Source: Lunularia cruciata
Lineage: Eukaryota > Streptophyta > Marchantiopsida > Lunulariales > Lunulariaceae
Direction: 5' to 3'
DNA: 64,000 nucleotides
NCBI GenBank assembly: GCA_948567375.1
Contig: OX419759.1
Location: 10,322,744-10,386,743, forward strand
Shown: one piece after another, positions 1 to 10,568 of the stretch
How positions within the stretch are numbered: the stretch's first letter is position 1
Layout of the letters: every line of letters starts with the position of its first letter
Program-made: the position numbers and the translations under genes
Notes under the pieces: generated by a model
Seen by the model: the letters and a program-made list of their open reading frames with translations, nothing else
The model's database searches: none
Told to the model about the DNA's origin: nothing

Positions 1-1713
1 TTATTGGTCTTGTTGCGTTGATGACTCTCACACAATTGGACAAACTCCCAAACATCTTGTGCCATGTTGGGCCACCACCATTGGTGTTGGAGGCTACCCA
101 AGGTCTTGTCCACACCCATGTGACCAGCTATTGGTAAATCATGAGCTCTTGAAGGTGCACAAGTTGGAGATCACCTTTGTTTGGAACATAGATTTGGTCC
201 TCATGGAATACAACACCTTCCTCTTCAAGGTCTTCCTTGAAGGAGAACGTGTTGTACTCCTTGTTGTATGTTGTCAGATGACAATGTACCATTTGAAAGA
301 AGAGATCTTATTATAGAGCTGACCAAAACTTGTTATGGACCTTGGTGTCAATTGACACCGTCGTAATTTGCCGTCATGATGGGAGGAAGAGATGTCAAAT
401 CAGGTTGTCAGGATAGAGCATCAAGGATGACATGGTACCAACCTAGTCTGTACTCAAGTTTGATGTCATACAATTGGAGTTGCTACTCCCATTGATGATG
501 TCCACTCTTCATGTGTTCCAAGTGTAAGGTCTACAACAATGGTTTGTGATCAGTTCGCATGATCACTTGTTTCCCCAAGAGATAATGCCTCCATACCTTG
601 GTGGCATATACCATTGCAAGCTGTTCTTGATCTTGAGCAGAGTAAGTTCTTTCAACTGTATTTAGTTGGCAAGACCTAAAAGCAATGGGATGTAGTCAAT
701 CTGGGAATTATTGTTGCAACACGGCTCCAATTGCAAAGTTAGAAGCATCAAAATCAACCACACAAGGTAGTTGAGGGTCATATGGTTGAAGAATGGGTCT
801 TGAAGACACTATATGTTTCAACTTCTGGAATGCTTCTTCATGCTTGGTGGTCCACTGGAAGCTAGAGTTCTTCTCCAAGAGGTCAGTCAATGGTGCAGCC
901 ACATGAGCATAATAGTGGATCAACTGTCAATGAAAACTGGCCAATCCATTGAGTACTCGTACTTTTGTAGCATCCTTTGGAGTATGCCAATCAGTAATAG
1001 CCTTGATTTTCTCCTTTTCCATCTTGATCCCCTCCAATGAGATCTTGTGACCCAAGAAAGTAACCTCCTTCTGCCAAAAGGCACATTTCTACTTCTTGCA
1101 ATAAAATTTCTATTGTTTTAGTCATCTTAAGACTTATCGCACATGATTCATGTGTTCTACCTCTATCTTGCTATAGTTTAAGATATCATCCAACAATATC
1201 ACCATGTACCAATCCAATAGTCCATCCCACACCCAATGCATCTGATCCATGAAGACTATTGGAGTATTAGTGAGCCCAAAAGGTAGAACCTTCTACTCAA
1301 AATGCTCATACCTTGTACGAAAGGTAGTCTTTTGCACATCTTCCCTATCAATGGGGATTTGCTAATAGCCGCTGTGAAGATCCAACTTGGAAAAGTATTG
1401 TGTTCCATTCAATTGATCAAGCAAGTCATCAATCTGAGGTAAGGGATATGCATTCTTCATTATTTGTTTATTGAGCCCACAATAATCAATATAAAAACAA
1501 AGTCCTCCATCCTTCTTTGGATCAAATAGTATTGATGTTCCCCAAGGAGAGGACTTTATACTATGTTGTATGAAGTCCTTCTCCAACAACTCCATAAGTG
1601 TTATTTGCAACTTCTCCAACTCCTTTGGTGAGAGCCAATAGATTGGTCTACTCACAAGAGTACTCCCTCGTAATAACTCAATCTTGAAAGGCATACCACA
1701 ATTGGAGAGTAAT
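1..1713 (-). pseudogene. Ty3/gypsy element A, 3' part of pol (RT, RNase H, integrase zinc finger)
   Basis: This is minus-strand gypsy pol, read from 1713 down to the window edge. Positions 1724-1362 encode an RT fragment with KKDGG, a [10 protein letters not shown]-like motif and [10 protein letters not shown]. Around 1190-1185 the minus strand reads LLDDIL, so the RT aspartate pair survives. Positions 923-708 encode the RT/RNase H junction (ending DASNFAIGAVLQQ). Near 200-20 an integrase HHCC-type finger can be read, with DLPIAGHMGVDKTL followed by QLCESHQ, so the second Cys of the CxxC pair is changed. Frameshifts and stops interrupt it, so it is a relic. It is cut at 1713/1714 by element 1 and resumes at 8317. 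The sequence left of the cut (cataccacaattgga) and right of it (tttgatagatcatc) are contiguous in the related copy B at 10741-10790, which proves the interruption. Confidence 0.85.
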
Positions 1714-2450
1714 TGTAATACCAAGAGCTAACCATATGATCTAGATGTGAAATTTGGTTCAGTAACATCTTGAATGATGCTATACATGATGATCAAAATA
1801 TATCAGATAGAAATATCACCAAAAGAATACTTCTACTAATAGGGCAAAAACCAAAATAGACTTGAAAACCTTAGAACCAATAGCTAGACATATGATTTAA
1901 AGGTGAAAATTGGTTTGGTAACATTTAGATGGATGTTATACATGGTGGATTAAACAGATCATTAAGAGGTATCACCAAAAGGGGACTTCTACTAATAGAG
2001 TAGGAATCAAAATATACTTGTAATCTTTGAAAGCAATTTTAGAGACTTAAAGGGATGAATTAGGCCTCAAAAATGTGCTAATTCTCCCTCCAATAGAATA
2101 AAGGCTGGCCTTCTCTCCCCCTGCTTTGTCTCATCGAGAGCTTTCCAACGGTACCTCACCCACATGATTTTGAGATTCCCACAGGAAGATTCCTTAAAAG
2201 ATTCCCTTTGGTCAAAGCATGTTTGACCAACCAGATAGGACCAGGACCAACATGTCACCCATCCAAGTAAGTAATACGAGGGTGGAGCTTGCTGACATGC
2301 CACCTATTTGTGTGCCTAATCCTATGGTGGAGCTCCCTTGGAGGAGATCGTCTTTGTCTATATAATAAAGAGAAGGTGCTCCTTTGGAGCATCAAATGAT
2401 TGAGTGTGAAATTTGTGTTTTCTCTCTTCTCTTGTCCTTGGAGTATTACA
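1714..2450 (+). repeat. 5' LTR of element 1
   Basis: The LTR starts tgtaataccaagagc and ends ggagtattaca (737 bp). It aligns end to end with 7567-8316. A TATA-like tctatataataaag lies near 2355-2370, about 90 bp before the LTR end, which fits a promoter driving the internal region. Part of this LTR recurs as the inverted repeat at 60700-61234. Confidence 0.9.
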
Positions 2451-2451
2451 A

Positions 2452-2466
2452 TTGTATTAGAGCAAG
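2452..2466 (+). other. Primer-binding site of element 1 (initiator tRNA-Met type)
   Basis: Directly after the 5' LTR the sequence ttgtattagagca resembles the common plant PBS TGGTATCAGAGC with a few substitutions. That PBS is complementary to the 3' end of initiator tRNA-Met. Confidence 0.7.
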
Positions 2467-3051
2467 TGTTTTAGTCCAAGAGAATGGATCACCCCTCTTG
2501 GAAGAACATGAACTATTGAAATTGAGTAATTTGGGGTGGAGAACATAGAGTAATTGCTAGACTTAGGAAAGACTTTAGAGAGCGGATGGAATGGATGCAC
2601 CGGGAGGACAATTTCCCACACCTAGCTTTTCATTCTTGAATCCATTTCATATCAAGGTTATGTATATCTATCATGAGCAAATGAGAGTATCGTTAGTTTA
2701 TCACTTTGGAGTAGAATTCATGGACATGGTGATGGACTCACCAAACCCAATGATTCTACTTGTGGTGGTATACGACAGAGAATAGGATTTGACAATCTAC
2801 ATTCTATTATGATGTTATGTATATGAATGTCCCAAATCCTCTCCCTTTCAACACTCAAGTAGAAATTCATTATGTAGGGAGACCAAAAGTGATGTTTAGA
2901 GATTTTGTGGTTCGGAATTTGATGAGGAGTATTATTAATGAATGATAGCTTCTGAGGTCCCAATTATAGTTCCAGTAGTTTGCGTGCCTTCCGGCATGAT
3001 CATATTGACTCTGTATTGAAGTAGACATTAGCAATTGAGTGTTGCAAAACT

Positions 3052-4130
3052 ATGGATCGGCAATTGCAAGAGCTAGTGCAAGGAATGCAAGGGATTTTGG
3101 ATGAATTTTGAGAGATTAAGATGACCATGGAGACATTACAAAGTCAAGTGCATATCCTCAGGAATGATCAAGCAATGCAAGAAGAAGAGCCATCTCAAAA
3201 CCCAGTACTTGCTATTGAAGTACTTGGAGAGGCATTTGTGCCTATGAACCTTGTCAACGATGAAGCCACATTGCTACTCCAGATGAAGAAGACTTGCAAC
3301 ATTGAGCCTCACAAGGAGCAGCGTATGATGGGAGTAATGGAAAATTGGATCTTGAGAATGAATCAATATTTTTGATTGTTTTCAACAAAGATCACAGAGC
3401 ATGCTGCATGCATGTTTGCATGTGGGTACTTGACCGATAAAGCCTTCACATGGTACAATGCTTGGGAACTATCCATGTTGGTAGAGAGAAGGGAGTTCGC
3501 GTGGATAGCAATGCAAGAAGGATTGCTAAAGAATTTCCAATCGGTGGATTTCATGCATATGGCCCAAATCTGACTATGGGGATTGAGACATAAGAATAGC
3601 GTACAAGAGTATATGGAGGCATTTTTGGATCTACAAGTCGCAATAACCGACATGAGTCCAGCAGAGGCTCTTGACAATTTCAAACAAGGGTTGAAAGAGA
3701 GAATTCACCAAGAAGTCATGGTGCAAAATCTTTGCACGGTATTTGAAGCCATTACTTATACACAGGGAATAGCAAGAGCATTAGGTGGAGGTGAAGGAGT
3801 AGTTCCACCTCAATATTATCAAGCAAAAGTGCCACACATGGGTGAACCAGTACCAATGGAATTGGGTAACCTTTGATTTTGAGATTGAGGAGCCAACTGC
3901 TTCAAGGAGAGCATAGACAGGTGGAAGAACAAAGAGATGGAGTCCCATGAGGAGAAAGAACTCAAGGAGAACAACATCATTGTTACAATTGTGGCCATAT
4001 TGTGCACATATCTACCAATTTTCACGCTCATTTCAGACACCATCGGCCTTCATATAGGGGATCTTTGAACAACATGGAGAGGTGCACTAAAGAAAAGGAG
4101 GTGGAAATTACTTTGGAAAACAAAGATTGC
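3052..4130 (+). pseudogene. Element 1 gag (decayed)
   Basis: The reading frame opens at ATG 3052 (MDRQLQELVQG) and stays in one frame to 3876 with in-frame stops near 3106, 3373 and 3571. It contains a retrotransposon-gag-like helical region (DKAFTWYNAWEL, VQEYMEAFLDL, GLKERIHQEV). A frameshift follows. Then a zinc knuckle starts at 3981 as CYNCGHIVHISTNF. It keeps Cys, Cys and His of CX2CX4HX4C, but the last Cys is Phe. Gag would form the capsid-like particle around the element RNA. This copy cannot make a full protein. Confidence 0.8.
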
Positions 4131-4231
4131 CAGTAAATGTACCTCACGGTCTTATTGGCTCAATAAGGAAGCAAAGAAGCGAGGGAAGGAAGAAGAAAAA
4201 TGCACAAAGGTCTTGAAAGGCAACCTCACAA

Positions 4232-4462
4232 TTGATTGTTGTGAATGGAGTCCTAGAAATCAATCAAGTGAGAGTATTAATAGAACCAGGAGCAATAGAG
4301 AATTTCTTGTCTCGCTTTATTGCAATAAGATTGGGAATGGATCTAGAGAGAGATGAGAGTGAAGAAGTAGAGTTACCTAATGGGAAAACAAAGAGGATTG
4401 AATCATTACCCAAATGTGTAACACTCTTTGTAGGAGGATATCAAGAAGCAATTGAGTGGTGA
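4232..4462 (+). pseudogene. Element 1 retropepsin-like protease (inactive)
   Basis: The frame encodes 76 residues in the style of gypsy aspartic proteases: a beta-rich start (VNGVLEINQVRVLI), then EPGAIENFLS where the family has Asp-Ser/Thr-Gly-Ala. Residues 18-20 are Glu-Pro-Gly, so the catalytic Asp is lost. A second conserved block is ELPNGKTKRIE. A stop at 4460 separates it from the downstream frame, where DAILGMPWMEHYNP-like sequence (about 4487-4525) matches the usual end of the protease-RT linker. Confidence 0.8.
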
Positions 4463-4804
4463 GTCATACAATTAGCTTGTTATGATGCAATCTTAGGCAT
4501 GCCATGGATGGAGCATTACAACCCTATGGTAGATTGGAGGAAGAAAGTAATGAGAACCCACCAATGGTCAATCATTGGGGTTAAAGAAAAATCACACAAG
4601 CAAGAACTGCCTCAGTATGTCATAGGGATTGCAACTGTCTATAAGACCGATAGATGTTTTATGGGCCTAATAAGAAAAGTCCATAGTGCACAACTTGATG
4701 GACAACTTCTTGAGCACTTGAAAGATGTGGTAGATGAGTTTCAAGATGTCTTTTCCAATGATCTACCCTCAGGATTAACACCAAAAAGGAGAGTAGATCA
4801 TTAA

Positions 4805-5980
4805 ATTGAGACACTCCATGAGAAGACACCTCCTTGTAAGGCCTCATATTGCTTATCCCATCATGAGTTGGAGGAGTGTAAGACTCAAATTGAGGAGATG
4901 TTGCAGAAAGGGTTCATCCAACCTAGCATATCACCATATGGCGCTCTTGTCTTGTTTGTGAAGAAGAAGGATGGTACAATGCACATGTGCATTGACTATC
5001 GAGGTCTCAATCAATAAACAGTGAAGAACAAATACCTCTTACCTTGCATGGATGACCTGTTTGATCAACTCCATGGAGTAAGATACTTCACAAAATTGGA
5101 CTTACAGAGTGGTTATAATCAAATCTAAATTGTAGAGGAGGATGTGTACAAAACTGCCTTTTGAACCAGGTATAGTCACTTTGAGTATCTAGTGATGCCT
5201 TTTGACCTCACCAATGCACCTGCCATTTTCATGAGTCTAATGAATGATATATTTCATCCATACTTGGATAAGTCTGTTATTGTCTTCTTGGACAACATCT
5301 TAGTACACATTAGCACGATGGTGGAACACAAACAACATCTATGAGAAGTCCTCCATATTCTAAGACATAATTGATTGTATGCCAAAATCTCAAAGTGCAA
5401 GTTAGGCAAGTCTTAAGTAGACTACTTGGGGCATACAGTAAGTGCAGAGCATTCAAGTATTAACGGATAAAATTGAGGTCATTCAAAAATAGAGTGCTCC
5501 AGAAGATCAAACTCAACTCGAGAGCTTCTTGGGGTTGACAGGATTCTATCATAGATTTGTCAAGGACTTCTCCAAGGTTGCACAACCTTTAATGGCACTA
5601 CTTGGCAAGGGGAAGAAGTAGACATGGAGAACCACATAAAAGTTGTCCTTTCAAGAATTGAAAGCCGCCTTGCTACATGCACCAATCTTGAAGTGGTATG
5701 ACCCAAAACGTCCAATCAAGTTGGCTATAGATGCATCAAGCGTATCAATAGGAGCAGTCCTACAACAAGAGTGGTATGACGGATGGCATCCAATTGCATA
5801 TTTCTCTTGAAAGTTGTTACCGGTAGAGTGCAACTACCACACCATAGAACAAGAAGAGTTGGCCATTGTTCTTGCAACCAAGCATTGGAAGCATTATCTA
5901 GGCAAGAAGGCATTTGTAGTAGAGATAGACCATAAACCTCTAGTCTACCTCAAGATGTAGAAGGATCTATCTCATTGCTA
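4805..5980 (+). pseudogene. Element 1 reverse transcriptase and RNase H (inactive)
   Basis: The RT motifs run in order across several broken frames. They are [20 protein letters not shown] (about 4957-5017, stop follows), [14 protein letters not shown] (5091-5127, stop follows), [13 protein letters not shown], and [10 protein letters not shown] at 5276-5305. The last is the YxDD box, with the second catalytic Asp changed to Asn. RNase H follows (KLAIDASSVSIGAVLQQ near 5719-5770, EELAIVLATKHWKHYL near 5850-5900). Several internal stops (for example near 5015, 5125 and 5163) confirm decay. Confidence 0.85.
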
Positions 5981-6008
5981 GATTTGGTGGGCAGAGTGGC
6001 ACTTCAAC

Positions 6009-7061
6009 ATGACAATCACATATGTGGAAGGTAAGAAGCAACTTGCAGACACATTCACCCGCATGCCAATGGCAAACAACTTGGTGGAAAGGGTTAAGAT
6101 TAACCTTGAATTTTGGCAAGAGATTCTAGTTGCTACAAAAACTGATCAACAGATTGTAGAGGCGCAATCATCCAAAGGCGTCACCAGCACCCAAGGACTC
6201 ACCTTTCGTGATGACAGATTATGGATCCTAAGTGTCCTAGAATTACTCACCACCATTCTAGCAAAATGTCATGATTTGGCCATTACATGTCATATTGGAG
6301 TGGACAAGACCTTGGATGCAGTCCAGTACCATTACTATTGGCCCAAGATGAGCAACAAAGTGATGGACTACGTGCACAACTGCTTACTTTGTCACCAAAA
6401 CAAAGTTTCTAATCAAGCTCCTGCATGGCTCCTTCAACCTCTCCCACTCCTACTCAATGTTAGGAACAAATGAGTATGGATCTTGTCTATGAATTACCCA
6501 AGACTACCTCAAGGTTTGACTCCATAGTGGTATTTGTGGACCAGCTCAGCAAAATCATTCATGTACGCCCTACCACCAAGGATGTGACCGCCTCACAACT
6601 AACTCAATTATACTTAGATGTAATCTTCTCTCACCATGGCTTGTCTTGAGTACTCATCATCGATAGAGGCACTCAATTCACTAGTTTGTTTTGGCAAACA
6701 CTCTTTCATTTCTTCAAAACCAAGTTGGCCATGTCTACGGCATACCACCCAACAAACAGATGGACAAATAGAGTGGGTTAATCGCACTATTGAAGACATG
6801 TTACATGGTTTCACCTTAGAAGAGCAAGAGAGGTGGGACACCCTACTCCCGCTGGTGGAATTTGCTTACAACAATTTAGTGAATGCATCTACCCAAGTCA
6901 CTTTATTCTTCCTCATGTATGGTGAGCATCCCTTCATGCCTTCTAGCTTGATGAAGATCCGTCCGATGGCTACCAAGGTCAACGCAATCAACATGTTTGT
7001 TTTTAAAATCCAACAAAGTGTGGCGAGCGCCAAGCACATATTACAGATTGCACAAAATTGA
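6009..7061 (+). pseudogene. Element 1 integrase (decayed)
   Basis: The N-terminal HHCC finger is readable: HDLAITCHIGVDKTL then CLLCHQNK (about 6270-6400). The catalytic core follows out of frame. The first Asp is in VVFVDQLSK (about 6528), the second in LIIDRGTQFTS (about 6655-6690), and the Glu region is QTDGQIEWVNRTIEDML (about 6755-6805). GPY/F-like sequence continues to 7061. Stops and at least two frameshifts separate the parts. Integrase would join the element cDNA to host DNA; this copy cannot. Confidence 0.82.
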
Positions 7062-7352
7062 CAGAATCAATATGTTGATACACACCATAGGCACATGGAG
7101 TTCAATGTTGGGGATAGGTGTGGCTATCGACAACCAACCTCACATTAGTTGGACCTTGTAAGCTCAGACCTTGTTTTATTGGGCCTTTCTTAATTCTTCA
7201 TCGAGTCGGCATTGTGGCCTATCACCTTGAGCTACCACCACACATGAAGATACATTCAATGTTCTATGTTTCTTTACTCCACAGATATGCTCCTTGATCA
7301 GGACAATATCATTCCACACATGACATTTGACCTTGTCCAACACTCATTGATG

Positions 7353-7526
7353 GCATGGAGGAATATGAAGTGGACCATATTCTCCAAAAAATGCATGCGT
7401 GGTACTCGCCATCTATCGGTGGACTATCTAGTATAGTGGAAAGAATACCCCCTCTATGAAGCAACCTGGGAGCTTGCTGCCAATTTGACACATGCACCGG
7501 TGTTGGTGCAAGCGTTTGAGCAATAG
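7353..7526 (+). pseudogene. Element 1 chromodomain-like C-terminus
   Basis: After the integrase, EEYEVDHIL (about 7354) and, after a frameshift, YLV-stop-WKEYPLYEATWELAANL (about 7420-7490) match the chromodomain pattern found at the end of chromovirus integrases. The aromatic and acidic residues of the WKGYP...TWEP signature are recognisable. The domain is thought to steer insertion to particular chromatin marks. Here it is broken by a stop and a frameshift. Confidence 0.72.
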
Positions 7527-7551
7527 CTGCACAACGAGGACGTTACGTCTC

Positions 7552-7566
7552 AAAAGGAAGAAGGTC
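7552..7566 (+). other. Polypurine tract of element 1
   Basis: The purine-rich aaaaggaagaaggtc lies immediately 5' of the 3' LTR, where plus-strand DNA synthesis would be primed. Confidence 0.75.
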
Positions 7567-8316
7567 TGCAATACCAAGAGCTAGCCATATGATCTAGATG
7601 TGAAATTTAGTTTAGTAACATCTGGAATGATGTTATACATAATAATCAAAATAGATCAGATAGAAATATCACCAAAAGAGTACTTCTACTAATATGGAAA
7701 AAGCCAAAATAGACTTGAAAACCTGAGAACCAATAGCTAGACATATGATTTAAAGGTGAGAATTGGTTTGTTAACATCCAAATAGATGATATATGTTATG
7801 TTATGGTAACAATTCAGAAAGATGTATCCCCAAAAGGGGACTTTTATTAATAGAGTAGGAACCAAAATATGCTTGAAATCTTTGAAGGCAATGTTAGAGA
7901 TGTAAACGGATGAATTAGGTCTAAAAAATGTGCAGATTCCCCCCCCCCCAATTAGAGGATAGGTTGGCCTTATCCCCCTCTCCTCTCTACTTTTTCTCAT
8001 CAAGAGCTTTCCAACGGTACCTCACCCACATGATTCTAAGATTCCTACAAGAAGATTCCTAAAATATTCCCTCCAGTCAAAGCTTGTTTGACCAACCAGA
8101 TAGGACCAAGATCAACATGTCACCCATCCAAGTAAGTAATCCAAGGGTGGACCTTGTTCACATGTCACCTATTTGTGTGCCTAATCTCATGGTGGAGCTT
8201 CCTTGGAGGAGATCGTCTTTGTCTATATAATAAAGAGAGGATGCTTCTTTGGAGCATTGCATGATTGAGTGTGAAATTTTTGTTTTCTCTCTCTCTCTTG
8301 TCCTCGGAGTATTACA
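7567..8316 (+). repeat. 3' LTR of element 1
   Basis: It starts tgcaataccaagagc and ends ggagtattaca (750 bp). It matches the 5' LTR along its length with scattered substitutions and small indels, including a run of about 10 C near 7940 and a longer CT run near 8288. The divergence suggests an old insertion. Confidence 0.9.
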
Positions 8317-10186
8317 ATAATCCCTTTGATAGATCATCTAGAAACACGTCTACAAACTCTTGAACTATCTGATCAACCATTGCTTGACGAGGCTCTTGGC
8401 TCTCGGTCCTTGTGTAATTGGCTTGATCCACATTGCAAAACTAGACTTATCTTCCTCCAAAGCTTGTTGTATGGCTGCTTCACTAACTAACTCCCCACTA
8501 GGGACTCATCTTTCTTCAAAGCTTGTTCTATGGTTGTTTTCTAGGAAAAATTCACATCTTGTGACTGAATATTCTTAGGTGTCTTACTGAGAGGTGCTAG
8601 ACAACCTAATTGGAAATTCTTACCTTGGTGTTGTACTTGAATTTGTCGTTAGTTCCAATCAAATTGAACCTTATGATATTCAAGCCAAGGTAGTCCTAGA
8701 ATGATATCATAGTGTAGAGGTGCCACTACAAACCTCATACACTCCAAATACTCCTTCCCAATCTTGAAGGTAACAAAATGCAAAACCCTTTCTACCATCC
8801 GCCATCATCAATCTACTTCCAATTATTGGCTTGATAGGAATATCCAATTCTTTTGCTACTTGCATAAATATGGAATTCTCTAAACTTCCAAAATCAACCA
8901 AAATCCACCAAAATCCTACAACCCCAATTAGATATTGTACCTTGCAAGTGAAGCAAACTTGCATAGGTCAAGCCTTCAATCCCATTGGAACTAATCAAGC
9001 TCCCAATAGGTAGCTCGGAAGCTCCTATTAGGATTCTTCATTTCCCTGATCATTCCGCTCCACAAACTCTATCTAGACAACTTGTCGAGGTCGTACATTC
9101 TTAAATGGACATTTAGAAATGCAATGTCCAACCTGGCGGTAATAAAAACAACCATCATTTTGTCATAATCTTTCTCTATCTGCTGTACCAAGTGGTCTCC
9201 ATTGAATAACATCAATCTCCATTGGTGTCGGTTCCTCCACCCGTGCGTAGTGTACTCATAGGCTTTGTGTAGGTCGAGGTCAAGACCAAGTTGTTGCAAC
9301 CAATAAATCAAAGCGCTCAGCCAATTGCATGGCTTTTTCCACATTTTGTGGTTTGTGCATGGTCACCTCCAATTTGGTTTGTGACTTCAAGCTCCTCACA
9401 AATCAATCCAAAACTTCACCTTCTTGTATATCTAGAATATGCATGATGATATTCTGAAATTGCATGATATAGCTCCTTATAGAGCCAATCTACTTCAACT
9501 CTGCCAATTTATCTTGTGCGGCTTGGGTGGCATTTATAGTTTGAAATTGACCAAGTTTTGCATCCTTGAATTCCACCCATGTTAAGATTTGTGCAACAAT
9601 CTGTCGTTCAACTTGCTCCACTTGGAATTGTCATCAAAGTTTTGCCACACCATCCAATTGGCTAGAAGCCAAAAGAATTTTTTTTCATTCATCTTGAAGA
9701 TTGATAGCTTCAAAGTAACATTCACAATCAAACACAAATTCTCCATTATGCCCAAAAGATTCATGCCTTCAAACACCTTGGGTTTTGGAAATTGGATTTG
9801 ATATTCTCTATCTCAAATTGGTGCTCTCTCTATGTGTTCTTATCATTGTTAAGCTCATTCATCCAACAATCAAGTAAGGGGTTCATTTTGTTGTTGCATA
9901 GCAATGATAACATCCGGTATTGTCACCATGGCTACTACTCTATCCCATAACTCCCAATTTATCTAATTTATTAACGCATAGATGTAGCACGTCCACCGTT
10001 CTCCATAAGTTACAACCACAAATATCAAGGGTTCCTCAGACAAGGTGATCATATGTAGAAAATCCTACCCAAAGCGCAAGGTGATGAATTCTGTGAATCG
10101 ATGCTTGGGAAGTTCCTAGATACAAAAATCCTAATGGTTTGGCGGAAATGGATTTGGTGGTCCATAAATTCCATCAGTCCCACTCT
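8317..10186 (-). pseudogene. Gypsy element A, 5' part (gag, protease)
   Basis: This is minus-strand gag and protease of element A, continuing from 1713 across element 1. Around 9140-9100 a zinc knuckle reads CFYYRQVGHCISKC, with Tyr in place of the second Cys. A protease box VDFGSLENSIF lies near 8890, so the family Asp-Ser-Gly is Asp-Phe-Gly here. Gag sequence (for example KFFWLLANWMVWQNF, about 9680-9640) continues to the primer-binding site. In-frame stops and frameshifts are frequent. A degenerate 60-bp coding repeat lies at about 8435-8560 in the protease-RT linker. Confidence 0.82.
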
Positions 10187-10200
10187 TGCTCTAATAACAA
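10187..10200 (-). other. Primer-binding site of element A
   Basis: On the minus strand, directly after the LTR end, ttgttattagagca resembles the initiator tRNA-Met PBS TGGTATCAGAGC. This fixes element A as minus-strand and the LTR at 10201-10568 as its 5' LTR. Confidence 0.7.
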
Positions 10201-10568
10201 TGTAAAAGATAAATACCAAGGAGAGAAATAAGAGAATGGAAGCTCACACTAGGACACTTGAATGAGTGAAAAATCCAAATGCCTAGCATGAGCTTTGGCT
10301 CTTGTATTTATAAGGAGCATACAAGGCCCTTGAGAAGCTTCTCAAGAAGCTTCCTTCTAAAAGCTACTTACTTGGCATGCAAGCTAAGCTAATTGGAAGC
10401 TTCTAGAAGCTTCATTCTAGAAGTTACCTACTTGGGATGCAAGCTAAGCTAGCAAAGAAGTTTTCTTGGGAAGCTTCCTAGATGCTTATGGAATATTCTA
10501 GGCTAATTTATCTTATTTGCTACTTTGTTAGCCCTACTTACTTTATCGCTAAACTCCATATTGTTACA
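10201..10568 (-). repeat. 5' LTR of gypsy element A, with heat-shock-element-like array
   Basis: On the minus strand it runs from tgtaacaatatggag to cttttaca (368 bp). It matches the LTRs of B (12720-13183), C (14874-15326) and D (62318-62742). A TATA-like stretch (minus ttataaataca) lies near 10316-10300. The LTR carries repeated GAAGCTTC blocks. The strongest is 18 bp at 10396-10413, GAAGCTTCTAGAAGCTTC, four alternating GAA/TTC units at exact 5-bp spacing. Immediately outside it at 10569 the RT of element B begins, so A inserted into B. Confidence 0.88.

Larger units (their letters stand above)
1714..8316 (+). mobile_element. Ty3/gypsy LTR retrotransposon, element 1 (chromovirus-like), decayed
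   Basis: This is a full-length structure: 5' LTR 1714-2450, primer-binding site, gag, protease, RT, RNase H, integrase, chromodomain, polypurine tract and 3' LTR 7567-8316. The domain order PR-RT-RH-INT is that of Ty3/gypsy, and a C-terminal chromodomain-like segment places it with chromoviruses. LTRs begin TG and end CA. Flanks are gtaat (1709-1713) and ataat (8317-8321), which is a 5-bp target duplication with one mismatch. Every coding domain has in-frame stops or frameshifts, and key catalytic residues in PR and RT are changed, so it cannot be autonomous. It is inserted in the opposite orientation into gypsy element A. Confidence 0.92.
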
